Positions 1 to 10,868 of a DNA stretch of 64,000 nucleotides are shown in pieces; positions within the stretch are counted from its first letter, which is position 1; the number at the start of each line of letters is the position of its first letter. Location: the NCBI RefSeq assembly GCF_029392855.1, contig NZ_CP113945.1:186001-250000 (forward strand). The letters are read 5' to 3'. Both the position numbers and the translations under genes were made by a program. A model generated the notes under the pieces. It was given only the letters and a program-made list of their open reading frames with translations, searched no databases and was not told the origin of the DNA. The DNA is from Lactobacillus sp. ESL0680 (GTDB taxonomy: Bacteria; Bacillota; Bacilli; Lactobacillales; Lactobacillaceae).

Positions 1-669
1 TTGATGTTGTCGGGACACCGGCGCTTTCCGCTAGGTTCTGCTGATCCTGAGGTACGGCAGAAGTCACTGGAGATGATGGCTAAGGCGGTCGACTTGTGTG
101 TGGATCTAGGCATTCATAATATTCAGATGGCTGGTTACGATGTTTATTACGAAGAAAAGACGGACTTGTCGCGTGAATATTACGTCGAGAATTTAATTAA
201 ATGTGTTCACATGGCAGCTAAGAAAAATATTATGTTGTCAATTGAGACGATGGATGATCCGTTTATTAATAATTTATCCAAAATTAGTCATTACCATGAA
301 TTGGCAAAAAGTCCGTGGCTGCAGGCCTATCCAGATTTGGGTAATTTGAGTGCCTGGCCGGAAAATGATGTCCCAGCTGAAATTGAAAATTATATTGACA
401 CAATCTGTGCAATTCACCTAAAAGACAGTAAAAAAGTCACGTCGAATTTCAAAGGGCAATTTAAAAATGTGCCGTTTGGCACAGGCTGTGTCGATTTTGT
501 GGGCCTGCTGCGAGAATTAGTCCGTCTTGATTACAATGGCAGCTTTACCATCGAAATGTGGTCAGGCGATAACGGCGATGAAAATGCACTTGAGGAAGTT
601 AAGGATGCAAAAGCCTTCTTTGATAAGATTTTCACCCAAGTTGGCATTACACAAGAAGCAGTTGAATAA
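1..669 (+). CDS. ulaE: L-xylulose-5-phosphate 3-epimerase (UlaE/SgbU type), 5' end cut by window
   Basis: The visible 222 residues belong to the TIM-barrel sugar-phosphate 3-epimerase family that converts L-xylulose-5-P to L-ribulose-5-P in ascorbate/L-xylulose use. The segment LSGHRRFPLGS at the window edge corresponds to roughly residue 75 of the ~284-residue E. coli UlaE, so about a quarter of the gene lies to the left. Further family segments are QMAGYDVYY, SIETMDDPFINN, YPDLGNLSAW, IHLKDSK, FKNVPFG and FTIEMWS, which carry the Glu/Asp/His metal ligands of the barrel. The leading TTG-ATG is inside the gene and is not a start. A 4-epimerase gene follows after 12 bp, as in ula operons, so the two epimerases probably act in sequence toward D-xylulose-5-P. 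Confidence 0.88.
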   Translation: MMLSGHRRFPLGSADPEVRQKSLEMMAKAVDLCVDLGIHNIQMAGYDVYYEEKTDLSREYYVENLIKCVHMAAKKNIMLSIETMDDPFINNLSKISHYHELAKSPWLQAYPDLGNLSAWPENDVPAEIENYIDTICAIHLKDSKKVTSNFKGQFKNVPFGTGCVDFVGLLRELVRLDYNGSFTIEMWSGDNGDENALEEVKDAKAFFDKIFTQVGITQEAVE

Positions 670-681
670 GGAGAGAATAAG

Positions 682-1377
682 ATGCTTGAACAGTTAAAAG
701 AAGAAGTCTACCAGGCAAATATGTCATTGCCAAAATTAAATTTGGTAACTTTTACGTGGGGCAATGTATCTGGAATTAATCGTGAAGCCGGATTATACGT
801 GATTAAACCGTCGGGAGTACCTTATGAGGAACTTAAACCGGATGATCTGGTAGTGGTTAACTTAAAGGGTGAGATTGTCGAAGGCGATAAAAATCCGTCA
901 TCAGATACGCCAACCCATACATATTTATATAATCATTTTCCTAAAATTGGCGGCATTGTTCATACGCATTCACCTTGGGCAGTGTCATTTGCGGCAGCCA
1001 AAATGGACATTCCTGCACTGAATACCACACATGCCGATACGTTCTATACTAATATTCCCGCAGCTGACGCCTTAACTAAGGAAGAAATTGAGGAAGATTA
1101 CGAAGGCAACACCGGCAAAACAATTGTTAAAACTTTTAAGGAGCGGCATTTGGATTATGAGGCAACGCCAGCGGCTCTAGTCAGCCAGCATGGGCCGTTT
1201 GCTTGGGGCGAAAATCCCGCAAAGGCAGTGTATAACGCGAAAGTTCTAGAGGTTGTTGCCGAAGAAGATTTTCATACTTTAGAATTAACGCATCAAAACT
1301 CAGAATTGCCCCAATACTTGCTTGATAAGCACTATTATCGTAAGCATGGACCGAATGCTTATTATGGACAAAAATAA
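682..1377 (+). CDS. araD: L-ribulose-5-phosphate 4-epimerase (AraD/UlaF), copy 1
   Basis: This 231-residue class II aldolase/epimerase interconverts L-ribulose-5-P and D-xylulose-5-P. Visible family motifs are GNVSG (27-31), KPSG (42-45) and SSDTPTH (73-79). The metal-binding HTH has His94 and His96, with the third ligand His170 in SQHGPF. Asp119 (HADTFY) and Tyr228 near the C-terminus match the E. coli acid/base pair Asp120/Tyr229. The length is the family norm. GGAGAG lies just before the ATG. The gene is 12 bp behind the 3-epimerase and reads as the last gene of that operon. A paralogue at 48648 is about four-fifths identical by eye, which makes this copy more likely an Ula-type pathway enzyme than the arabinose one; the two cannot be told apart by motif. 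Confidence 0.93.
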   Translation: MLEQLKEEVYQANMSLPKLNLVTFTWGNVSGINREAGLYVIKPSGVPYEELKPDDLVVVNLKGEIVEGDKNPSSDTPTHTYLYNHFPKIGGIVHTHSPWAVSFAAAKMDIPALNTTHADTFYTNIPAADALTKEEIEEDYEGNTGKTIVKTFKERHLDYEATPAALVSQHGPFAWGENPAKAVYNAKVLEVVAEEDFHTLELTHQNSELPQYLLDKHYYRKHGPNAYYGQK

Positions 1378-1431
1378 TAAAAAAAGCTAAAGTTAAATTA
1401 TTTTAAAGTGTGTTGTTAAAATTTAATATAA

Positions 1432-4756
<3,325 letters not shown>

Positions 4757-4759
4757 TAA

Positions 4760-4798
4760 AAAAATACTACGTTTGAAATTAATAAACGTAGTATTTTT
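4760..4798. terminator. bidirectional terminator between convergent genes
   Basis: The 15-nt arm AAAAATACTACGTTT (4760-4774) is a perfect inverted match of 4784-4798 across a 9-nt loop. It is flanked by A and T runs on both strands, so it can stop bglA from the left and the minus-strand gene from the right. Confidence 0.85.
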
Positions 4799-4804
4799 CG
4801 TTAT

Positions 4805-5461
4805 TTAGAATTTAGTTTCAAGAATATCATCTTCAGGACGGTGTTCTTGAATCCGCAGAACCTGCCAAGGGAATTCTTCAACTGGTTCGGCCAAGTCAAT
4901 TACCAATGTGTTATCTTCATAAGTAAACTTGAGGTCAATGCGCTTTTCGATCCATTCAACGCGGTTAGGTTCGTGTGTTAAACCAGTAATAGTAATCTTC
5001 GTTGGCAATGGCTGCTTGACGAAAACATATTTTTGGTAGTGCATGTGACGATTTTGCAATACAAAACTATCGCCGTCGGCACTAATTGCGCAAGGTTCGC
5101 TTTCATTGAAGGCATGACCAAACATGTGCATCCAGTCGTTAATTGGCGTTAAAAGTTTTTTGCTTTCATCGGTTAATTCACCGTTTTCTGCAACGGTCAA
5201 ATTAATTACCGTGGTTTTGCCGGCTTCACGCTGCTTAATCATTGCATCAATTACGTTATCGGATGTGTAACTTTGTCCAAGACCCTCATTAACTAGGGCA
5301 ATCGTGTACTTAGTGCAGGCAGCTTGAAAGGCTTCTTGGGCACCATCAGTTGCGACAGCACGCGCACCGATATCCCGTGCGGTTTTGACCAGTAAGTCAG
5401 CGTTGGCCTTTTCGGCGTTAGTTAGTTTAAAATTTAAGACAATTGCAAAATCAGGATTCAT
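4805..5461 (-). CDS. uncharacterised cytoplasmic protein
   Basis: An unrecognised 218-residue soluble protein. The N-terminal half (about 1-100) looks alpha/beta, with FAIVLNFKLTNAEKANADLL and DIGARAVAT followed by IALVNEG. The C-terminal half (about 125-210) is rich in short strands (SFVLQNRHMHYQKYVFV, KITITGL) and resembles the C-terminal beta-sandwich of some glycosidases, weakly recalling GH29 fucosidases. No complete catalytic domain, signal peptide or membrane segment is seen. AAGGAGAG precedes the ATG. It is divergent from yaaA with a 61-bp gap and ends on a shared terminator, so it is probably a single-gene unit. A shortened relative of a glycosidase is possible but unproven. Confidence 0.82.
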   Translation of the reverse strand: MNPDFAIVLNFKLTNAEKANADLLVKTARDIGARAVATDGAQEAFQAACTKYTIALVNEGLGQSYTSDNVIDAMIKQREAGKTTVINLTVAENGELTDESKKLLTPINDWMHMFGHAFNESEPCAISADGDSFVLQNRHMHYQKYVFVKQPLPTKITITGLTHEPNRVEWIEKRIDLKFTYEDNTLVIDLAEPVEEFPWQVLRIQEHRPEDDILETKF

Positions 5462-5522
5462 CGAATCTCTCCTTAGATATAATAATATTAAGTTTAACTC
5501 TAAAAGAAGGAAAATACGAAAA

Positions 5523-6290
5523 ATGAAAATTATTATTTCACCAGCAATGAAAATGAAAGTTGACCGTGAAGCTTTTCCAGTCCGGTCAACACCGCAGTTC
5601 TTACCGCAAGCTGAGCAATTAGCGCAATACTTAAAAAGCTGCAGTTTAGAACAGTTAAAGGCTATCTGGCAGTCAAGTGAACGGACAGCTAAGGAAGGGC
5701 AAAAGCAAATTGCACTGCTTGATCTAAAGCAGAGTGATAATTTAACGCCAGCAGTTATTTCTTATTCCGGCATCCAATATCAATACATGGCAGCCGATTT
5801 GTTTACCGCGCCTGCACTTGATTATTTGCAGGACAAGGTGCGGATTTTGTCGGGCTTATATGGCGTTTTGCGGCCGTTTGATGGTGTGTGGCCGTATCGC
5901 TTGGAAATGAAGAATAAAGTAATTGGCTTTGAGCAGCCGAATTTATATAAATTTTGGGGCTCGACGATTGCGGATAATTTATTTAATGATGAAACAGTGT
6001 TAATAAATCTGGCATCCAAAGAATATTCTAAAAATATCAGCCCATACTTAGCAGCTAACCGGCAGATGATTAACATTGATTTTCAAGAGTTAAAGAATGG
6101 CCAATGGAAGACTGTTGGCGTGCATGCCAAAATGGCGCGCGGAGAAATGACACGTTTTATTGCGGAAAATCAGCTGACTAAGCCTGAGCAATTACAGGAC
6201 TTTAGTGATTTTGGCTTCAAATTTACTCCAGAAGAAAGTAATATCGATACTTATGTTTTTCGGACGGAATTTGATTTTAAGAGACGATAA
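5523..6290 (+). CDS. yaaA: peroxide stress protein YaaA (DUF328)
   Basis: This 255-residue YaaA-family protein is, in E. coli, a DNA-binding factor that limits free intracellular iron and damage during peroxide stress. The N-terminus MKIIISPAMKM matches the family start (ISPAKT in E. coli). YSGIQYQYM, LSGLYGVLRPFDGVWPYRLEM and FWGSTIADNL are the conserved core blocks, and VHAKMARGEMTRFI is the conserved Lys/Arg region. The frame is open further upstream (to 5385), but the ATG at 5523 with AGAAGGA ahead of it and the family N-terminus fix the start. It is divergent from the unknown gene on the left. Confidence 0.93.
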   Translation: MKIIISPAMKMKVDREAFPVRSTPQFLPQAEQLAQYLKSCSLEQLKAIWQSSERTAKEGQKQIALLDLKQSDNLTPAVISYSGIQYQYMAADLFTAPALDYLQDKVRILSGLYGVLRPFDGVWPYRLEMKNKVIGFEQPNLYKFWGSTIADNLFNDETVLINLASKEYSKNISPYLAANRQMINIDFQELKNGQWKTVGVHAKMARGEMTRFIAENQLTKPEQLQDFSDFGFKFTPEESNIDTYVFRTEFDFKRR

Positions 6291-6301
6291 TTAGGTATTA
6301 A

Positions 6302-6329
6302 TTGTTCCAGACTAATAGTAAAATATACC
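6302..6329 (+). promoter_or_regulatory. possible promoter for the histidine phosphatase gene
   Basis: TTGTTC (6302-6307) and TATACC (6324-6329) are 16 bp apart, 24 bp ahead of the start codon. Both boxes depart from consensus. Confidence 0.4.
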
Positions 6330-6352
6330 TAGTTAATAAGTGAGGTTTAAGT

Positions 6353-6955
6353 ATGGAAATTGTTTTTGTTCGTCATGGTCAAACCGATTTGAATAAAACG
6401 GGTTGTATTCAGGGCTCGCGCTTTGATAAGGAATTAAATGAGGCCGGTCGCGCTTATGCTGAAAAAGCCGCAGCTAATTTTGACCCATCTGTGTTTGATG
6501 TCGTCTTTTCAAGTCCAATGAAGCGGGCACTTGAAACCGCGCAGATTTTTACTAAAGGACAAAAGAAGATCAAGATTGATGAACGCTTGGTTGAATTTAA
6601 CTTTGGCGAATGGGATGGGCAATTATTAACAGAATTAGGTCAAAAATATCCTGATGCGGTCGATCCTTGGGGGAAGGCAAATGCGAATTACATCAAATAT
6701 GCCCCACATGGCGAAAGCAATGAGGAATTAAATGAACGCTGCGGGCAATTTTTAGATGATCTCACGCAAAATTATGCTGGTAAAAAAGTTTTGGTGGTTT
6801 GTCACGGCACGTTAATTCGGATGATGTTCGCGCATTATTTTACCAATGGCGATTTTACTTACTTTGATACGATGAAAAATTGCGCTTTGGCGAAAATTTC
6901 TTATCGTGACCATACACCGCGAATCAACTATTATAATCAAGTATTAGCGCTTTAA
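6353..6955 (+). CDS. histidine phosphatase family protein (phosphoglycerate mutase-like)
   Basis: A 200-residue member of the histidine phosphatase superfamily. The catalytic RHGQT has His8 as the phospho-acceptor. SSPMKRALETA supplies the conserved Arg, Glu in EFNFGEWDG is the usual acid, and the second histidine is His151 in VVCHGTLIR. The size and single domain fit the small cobalamin/PGM-like phosphatases that are abundant in lactobacilli rather than glycolytic GpmA (about 230 residues, with extra insertions). The substrate cannot be predicted. GAGGTTT precedes the ATG, and a strong terminator follows directly, so it stands alone. Confidence 0.92.
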   Translation: MEIVFVRHGQTDLNKTGCIQGSRFDKELNEAGRAYAEKAAANFDPSVFDVVFSSPMKRALETAQIFTKGQKKIKIDERLVEFNFGEWDGQLLTELGQKYPDAVDPWGKANANYIKYAPHGESNEELNERCGQFLDDLTQNYAGKKVLVVCHGTLIRMMFAHYFTNGDFTYFDTMKNCALAKISYRDHTPRINYYNQVLAL

Positions 6956-6961
6956 TAAATC

Positions 6962-6986
6962 AAAAAGATCCTTCGGGATCTTTTTT
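6962..6986 (+). terminator. intrinsic terminator
   Basis: AAAAAGATCC and GGATCTTTTTT pair around a stable UUCG tetraloop (6972-6975), 7 bp after the stop codon. Confidence 0.9.
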
Positions 6987-6999
6987 ATTTGCATAATAT

Positions 7000-7029
7000 T
7001 TGACTATGCAAGTTCAATATTGATATTAT
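7000..7029 (+). promoter_or_regulatory. promoter of the TetR-ABC operon
   Basis: TTGACT (7000-7005) and TATTAT (7024-7029) are separated by 18 bp. They end just before the palindromic operator and 50 bp ahead of the TetR start. Confidence 0.7.
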
Positions 7030-7035
7030 CTAATA

Positions 7036-7056
7036 AAAGTGACACGGTGTCACTTT
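7036..7056. promoter_or_regulatory. TetR-type operator palindrome
   Basis: AAAGTGACAC and GTGTCACTTT form a perfect 21-bp odd palindrome centred on G7046. It lies at the expected transcription start of the operon whose first gene encodes a TetR-family protein. Placement and symmetry argue for autoregulation. Confidence 0.75.
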
Positions 7057-7078
7057 ATTAGAAAAGGGTGGTAGCAGA

Positions 7079-7600
7079 ATGGTCAAGGCAACTTTTATTA
7101 ACTTGCCGCAGGTAAAAAAGGACCTCATTACGCAGGCGCTGCTTAACGAATTTAGTCATTATCCGCTTCAAGAAGCACAGGTGGCGCGAATTGTTAAGGA
7201 AGCTCAGATTGCTCGCGGGGCCTTTTATAAATATTTTACGGATTTGCTTGATGCTTACAGTTATTTGTATGGGCAGGCGCTTCGCGAAATTCATGCCGAT
7301 ATCAAGGTTACGTCAGAGTTTGAGCCGCAGATTTTTTATTTAAATGTGGTCAACTTTGTCGAAAAAACGCATGCCAGTAAGTATGCACTCTTAATTAAAA
7401 TGCATGTTTTATATAACGAAAGCATGTTGGCAAAGCCGGCGCAAACTGCTAAGCAGGCAGATTTAAGTCCGCAGAATTGGAGCGCGATGGTCTTGAGCCA
7501 CGCTGCTATTCGAGCTGTGCTCACAAATCCTAGTCAAAAAGACGACATTTTGCTTCGTTTTAAGGCGAGTTTAGAACTATTACAAAAGGGGTCAAATTAA
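7079..7600 (+). CDS. TetR/AcrR family transcriptional regulator
   Basis: A 173-residue repressor-type protein. The N-terminal helix-turn-helix is visible at about 25-55 (AQVARIVKEAQIARGAFYKYF), with the Tyr/Phe-rich recognition helix typical of TetR proteins. The rest is an all-helical ligand domain of the short kind. It is the first gene of a unit with the permease (1-bp overlap at 7600) and the ATPase, so it most likely represses its own transporter through the palindrome at 7036-7056. AAAGGGTGG precedes the ATG. The ligand is unknown; a membrane-active compound or drug is the usual case. Confidence 0.9.
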   Translation: MVKATFINLPQVKKDLITQALLNEFSHYPLQEAQVARIVKEAQIARGAFYKYFTDLLDAYSYLYGQALREIHADIKVTSEFEPQIFYLNVVNFVEKTHASKYALLIKMHVLYNESMLAKPAQTAKQADLSPQNWSAMVLSHAAIRAVLTNPSQKDDILLRFKASLELLQKGSN

Positions 7601-8661
7601 TGTTTTTAGCAATTAAAGAAATAAAACGAGAAAAATTGCGTTATGGCCTGATTGTTTTGATGATTTTCTTAATCAGTTACCTGATTTTCATTCTATCATC
7701 ACTATCAATTGGCTTAGCAAGTGAAAATACGCAGGCATTGGAATCATGGGACGCGCAGGCAGTGGTCTTGAATAAGAATGCTAATGTCAGTATGAACCAG
7801 TCAGTATTAACTAAGTCTGACTTAAAAAATGCCACAATTGGTAAAGATGAGGCGCTGGTTGGTCAAACAGCGGTAGTTGTTAAAAATAAGAAACGGCCGC
7901 AGATTTCCGCCCAGTTTATTGGTCTTAAAAAGACCCAGTTTATCTATCGTGCCCAAGAAATAATTGCTGGTCGCAAGGCTAAAACCAAGCAAGAAGTGGT
8001 TGCTGACCAAACCTTTAAGATTAAGGGTTACAAGCTTGGCGACAAATTGGAGTTGAATGGCTCGAAGAAGAAGTATACGATAGTTGGCTTTGCTAAGAAT
8101 GCCAAGATTAATATTGCGCCAATTGTTTATGGTTCGCTTAATTCGTGGAAGACGCTGCGGCAGGGAATGCCGGATATGCAGGCTTCGGCAATCATTTCAC
8201 GTAATTCTAATTACAAGTATCATCATGCTGACAGCAAGACTTATCCAATTAAAACCTTTATTAATAAGCTTCCAGGTTATACTGCTCAAAATATGACCTT
8301 TGAACTTATGATTGGCTTCCTCTTTGTAATTTCACTGATTATCATTGCGGTCTTCATGTATATCTTAACGATGCAAAAGATGCACAACTTTGCGGTAATG
8401 CGTGCGCAAGGAATTCCTAGCGGTACGCTGGTTAGAGCAACAGTTAGTCAAGCAGTTATCTTAGTGGTTGTTGGGGTAGTCATTGGCCTAGTCGCAATGT
8501 TATTGACTGCTAAAGCATTACCAGCCGTTGTACCAATGAGCTTCACGCCGGCAATTATGCTGAGTGGTGCTGGCGGAATGCTTTTGACGGGAATTATCGG
8601 CAGCTTAATTCCAATTAGATCAATTTTGAAGGTAGATCCAGCAAAGGCAATAGGTGAATAA
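7600..8661 (+). CDS. ABC transporter permease, FtsX/MacB-like
   Basis: A 353-residue four-helix permease of the FtsX/LolC/MacB class. One membrane segment is near the N-terminus (about 13-37), followed by a large extracytoplasmic domain (about 40-225). Three C-terminal segments lie at about 233-258, 284-305 and 318-342. The C-terminal SLIPIRSILKVDPAKAIGE is the usual ending of this family. The ATG overlaps the TetR stop by one base and the ATPase follows directly, so permease and ATPase form one transporter, with the permease probably a homodimer. Export of a toxic compound or peptide is the usual role, but the substrate is not shown. Confidence 0.92.
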   Translation: MFLAIKEIKREKLRYGLIVLMIFLISYLIFILSSLSIGLASENTQALESWDAQAVVLNKNANVSMNQSVLTKSDLKNATIGKDEALVGQTAVVVKNKKRPQISAQFIGLKKTQFIYRAQEIIAGRKAKTKQEVVADQTFKIKGYKLGDKLELNGSKKKYTIVGFAKNAKINIAPIVYGSLNSWKTLRQGMPDMQASAIISRNSNYKYHHADSKTYPIKTFINKLPGYTAQNMTFELMIGFLFVISLIIIAVFMYILTMQKMHNFAVMRAQGIPSGTLVRATVSQAVILVVVGVVIGLVAMLLTAKALPAVVPMSFTPAIMLSGAGGMLLTGIIGSLIPIRSILKVDPAKAIGE

Positions 8662-8662
8662 G

Positions 8663-9337
8663 ATGGCAGTCATTGAATTAAAAAACGTCCAAAAAATTTA
8701 TGGCAAGGGTGCTGCAGAAGTTAAGGCACTTAAGAATATTAATTTTACGGCTAATAAGGGTGAAGTTGTCCTAATTATGGGTCCATCTGGGGCTGGTAAA
8801 AGTACTTTTTTAACCATTGCGGGTTCACTGCAAAAGCCAACATCTGGTGAAGTCTTAATTAACGGGCAAAATATTGCCAATCTGACGACTAAGCAAAGTA
8901 ACCATTTACGGCTTAACCAGATCGGCTTTGTCCTGCAGGCTTATAATTTGGTCCCATTTTTAACGGTTAAGGAACAATTTGAATTAGTTGACCGAGTTAA
9001 AAAACAGGGCAATATCGATCAGACTACTTTGACAAAATTGTTAGAGCAGTTAGGTATTACAGCCTTAGTTAATAAGTACCCTGGTGAATTATCTGGCGGT
9101 CAGCAGCAACGAGCTGCAATTGCCCGCGCCTTATATGCTAATCCAGAAATTTTGCTGGCGGATGAACCAACGGCATCTTTGGATAGTAAGAATGTTGATG
9201 AGGTTGGTCAATTATTTAAAAACTTGGCTAAAAATTATGACAAGGCAGTCTTACTAGTAACGCATGATCCTCGTTTAGAGCAATATGCCGACCATATTTA
9301 CGAGATGATGGATGGCGAAATGACACAAACAAAATAA
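8663..9337 (+). CDS. ABC transporter ATP-binding protein (LolD/MacB-type)
   Basis: A 224-residue ATPase that powers the FtsX-like permease before it. It contains Walker A GPSGAGKST, a Q-loop (VLQAYNLVPFLT), the signature LSGGQQQR, Walker B ILLADEPTASLD with the catalytic Glu, and the H-loop THD. A GTG at 8654 in the same frame is possible, but the ATG at 8663 is preceded at good spacing by AGGTGA (8652-8657) and begins with MAVIELKNV, a typical start. The two genes are one base apart. A terminator hairpin follows at 9357. Confidence 0.94.
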   Translation: MAVIELKNVQKIYGKGAAEVKALKNINFTANKGEVVLIMGPSGAGKSTFLTIAGSLQKPTSGEVLINGQNIANLTTKQSNHLRLNQIGFVLQAYNLVPFLTVKEQFELVDRVKKQGNIDQTTLTKLLEQLGITALVNKYPGELSGGQQQRAAIARALYANPEILLADEPTASLDSKNVDEVGQLFKNLAKNYDKAVLLVTHDPRLEQYADHIYEMMDGEMTQTK

Positions 9338-9356
9338 TTGTTATTTAATCTTTGAT

Positions 9357-9402
9357 AAAAATGCACAATGCTTTAATTAATAAAGGAATTGTGTGTTTTT
9401 TT
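9357..9402 (+). terminator. probable terminator of the TetR-ABC operon
   Basis: An imperfect hairpin pairs CACAAT (9364-9369) with ATTGTG (9388-9393), flanked by A-rich and T-rich arms and a run of seven T. Confidence 0.6.
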
Positions 9403-9528
9403 GTTTATTATCGAAAAATAAAGATATTTAATACGTCTTTTTTGAGAATGGCTAAATTTTAGCTTGTTACTTTTGGTGTTATTATTTATCAAAGCCGGTT
9501 GTTTATTTATATTCTGTAAAAGTTGTTC

Positions 9529-9558
9529 TTGACAAAGAGCTTTAAAGTTTATTATGCT
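9529..9558 (+). promoter_or_regulatory. promoter upstream of the small hypothetical genes
   Basis: Consensus TTGACA (9529-9534) is followed after 18 bp by TATGCT (9553-9558). Transcription would run through the 37-codon frame into the gene at 9794 with a leader of about 230 nt. Confidence 0.6.
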
Positions 9559-9590
9559 AGTTAATATATGACTTCTTTGTTATTTTTAGC

Positions 9591-9704
9591 ATGATAAAAG
9601 AACAAGGCGATTTTAAGCAAGATTTTGAAGCTTTAGCTGTAAGCGCTGATGTTACTGATATAATAAGAATGGTAACTCATCATAAAATAACGAAAAATCA
9701 TTAA
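9591..9704 (+). CDS. short 37-codon ORF, doubtful
   Basis: ATG at 9591, stop at 9702-9704. The peptide begins MIKEQGDFKQDFEALA and looks like one amphipathic helix followed by a basic tail (HHKITKNH). It starts about 33 bp after a good -10 box, but no Shine-Dalgarno sequence is seen. It could be a leader peptide, the remnant of a gene, or chance. No homologue is recognised. Confidence 0.25.
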   Translation: MIKEQGDFKQDFEALAVSADVTDIIRMVTHHKITKNH

Positions 9705-9793
9705 TTAAAGTGTACTTAATGTTATATAACTGTATAAAAATCACGCCATTATAATTATGTGACAGACAGTTAATTTAGAAGCTGAGGTAAAAA

Positions 9794-10015
9794 ATGAACG
9801 AAGTACCAGAAGATAAATCAATTGAGTTAACAACAGATTATCAAAATCAAAGTATCAATATTCAGTTTTCGGATGAACTAACAGATGATCGCGAACGTGG
9901 TTATATTTTATCTGCAGCTTTCTTTTCTTTTTGTGCTTCTCAAGGTTTGAGCAAATCGGAAGTAAGTGAGATGGTTTCGTCTTATTACGATCAATTTTTA
10001 GAAAGTAATAACTAG
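9794..10015 (+). CDS. small acidic hypothetical protein
   Basis: A 73-residue acidic soluble protein with no recognised family. The N-terminal half is polar and strand-like (ELTTDYQNQSINIQF). The C-terminal half is predicted helical (GYILSAAFFSFCASQG, then SKSEVSEMVSSYYDQFL). GAGGT sits 6 bp ahead of the ATG, which supports translation. It precedes a TetR regulator on the same strand with a 91-bp gap that has no clear terminator, so they may be co-transcribed from the promoter at 9529. Function unknown. Confidence 0.65.
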   Translation: MNEVPEDKSIELTTDYQNQSINIQFSDELTDDRERGYILSAAFFSFCASQGLSKSEVSEMVSSYYDQFLESNN

Positions 10016-10106
10016 GTATTTAACTTAATTAGCAATACTAAAAAAGTTAACGAACCAGTCTCAATCATTCGAATGTACAATTGTGAAAGTTTTAAGGGAA
10101 AAACGA

Positions 10107-10733
10107 ATGGCGAGAAAAAAAGAAATAGGAAGAGACAAGATCTTAAATATTGCCTATAAAATGATAATTAGAGATGGCGTTGAAAGTTTGACAGCACGTA
10201 ATATTGCAAAAGAAGGCCATTTTTCAACGCAGCCGATATATCTTGAGTTTAGTAGTATGGACGAACTTAAGGAAGAAGTCTTAGACAGAATTGCGGAAAA
10301 CCTGCAGGATAATGTTTTGCAGAAAGAATATACAGGGAAACCCTTGATTGACATGGATCTGTCCTATATTGATTATGCTCAAAAACATCAAAATCTGTTT
10401 CGCGCGACGTTTGTAGAAGGTAAATTAGGCAGCAAGCGAATTTCTAACATGCTAATTGATTTGGGCGTTAAAAAATTTAATGAACAATATCAAGATACTG
10501 ATTATGATGAAGAAAAAATCGTGAATATTGTTGTTGCTAATTGGATTACGACAATTGGCATTGCTTCACTATTGGTTAATGAAATTGCTACTTTTTCGCA
10601 AACCCAAGTTATTAATGTTTTAACAGCCCAAATTAATGATGCAATTTTAAATGATTGGCTAAGTAAGAGTAAGAAAATTCCGCTGTTTGATGTGAAAGAT
10701 TATAAGAAGCAAAGAAAAAGTATCAATGCTTGA
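10107..10733 (+). CDS. TetR/AcrR family transcriptional regulator
   Basis: A 208-residue TetR-like regulator. The HTH region is about 10-55 (KILNIAYKMIIRDGVESLTA, then the recognition part HFSTQPIYLEF), followed by a helical ligand domain. Met at 10107 is chosen over the in-frame GTG at 10083 because AAGGGA (10094-10099) sits 7 bp before it and MARKKEIGRDKIL is a normal family N-terminus. It lies between a small unknown gene and the flavin reductase pair, which has its own promoter. Its target is not evident from any nearby palindrome, so regulation of its neighbours is only a possibility. Confidence 0.88.
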   Translation: MARKKEIGRDKILNIAYKMIIRDGVESLTARNIAKEGHFSTQPIYLEFSSMDELKEEVLDRIAENLQDNVLQKEYTGKPLIDMDLSYIDYAQKHQNLFRATFVEGKLGSKRISNMLIDLGVKKFNEQYQDTDYDEEKIVNIVVANWITTIGIASLLVNEIATFSQTQVINVLTAQINDAILNDWLSKSKKIPLFDVKDYKKQRKSINA

Positions 10734-10801
10734 TTTGACTAAGCACAGCGCGAAGAATCTATTTATATTTGTTTGATTTAATAAATAAATAAGCAGGTTA
10801 A

Positions 10802-10830
10802 TGTTCAAAAAAACTCATATAGGCTATAAT
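10802..10830 (+). promoter_or_regulatory. promoter of the flavin reductase pair
   Basis: A perfect TATAAT (10825-10830) lies 17 bp after a weak TGTTCA (10802-10807) and 38 bp ahead of the first start codon, which is served by GAAAGGTGGG. Confidence 0.6.
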
Positions 10831-10868
10831 ACATTATAGAAATTAGTTTTTTTGAAAGGTGGGTTTTT

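Larger units (their letters stand above)
9403..9793. other. AT-rich intergenic stretch with promoter and short ORF
   Basis: About 390 bp without a normal gene between the ABC operon and a small hypothetical gene. It holds one good promoter (9529-9558) and a 37-codon open frame without a ribosome binding site (9591-9704). No repeat, RNA fold or homologue was recognised in the rest. Confidence 0.6.

Noticed and set aside
5385..5522. N-terminal extension of yaaA by 46 codons
   Set aside because: The extension overlaps the divergent gene and its ribosome binding site; the family N-terminus begins at 5523.
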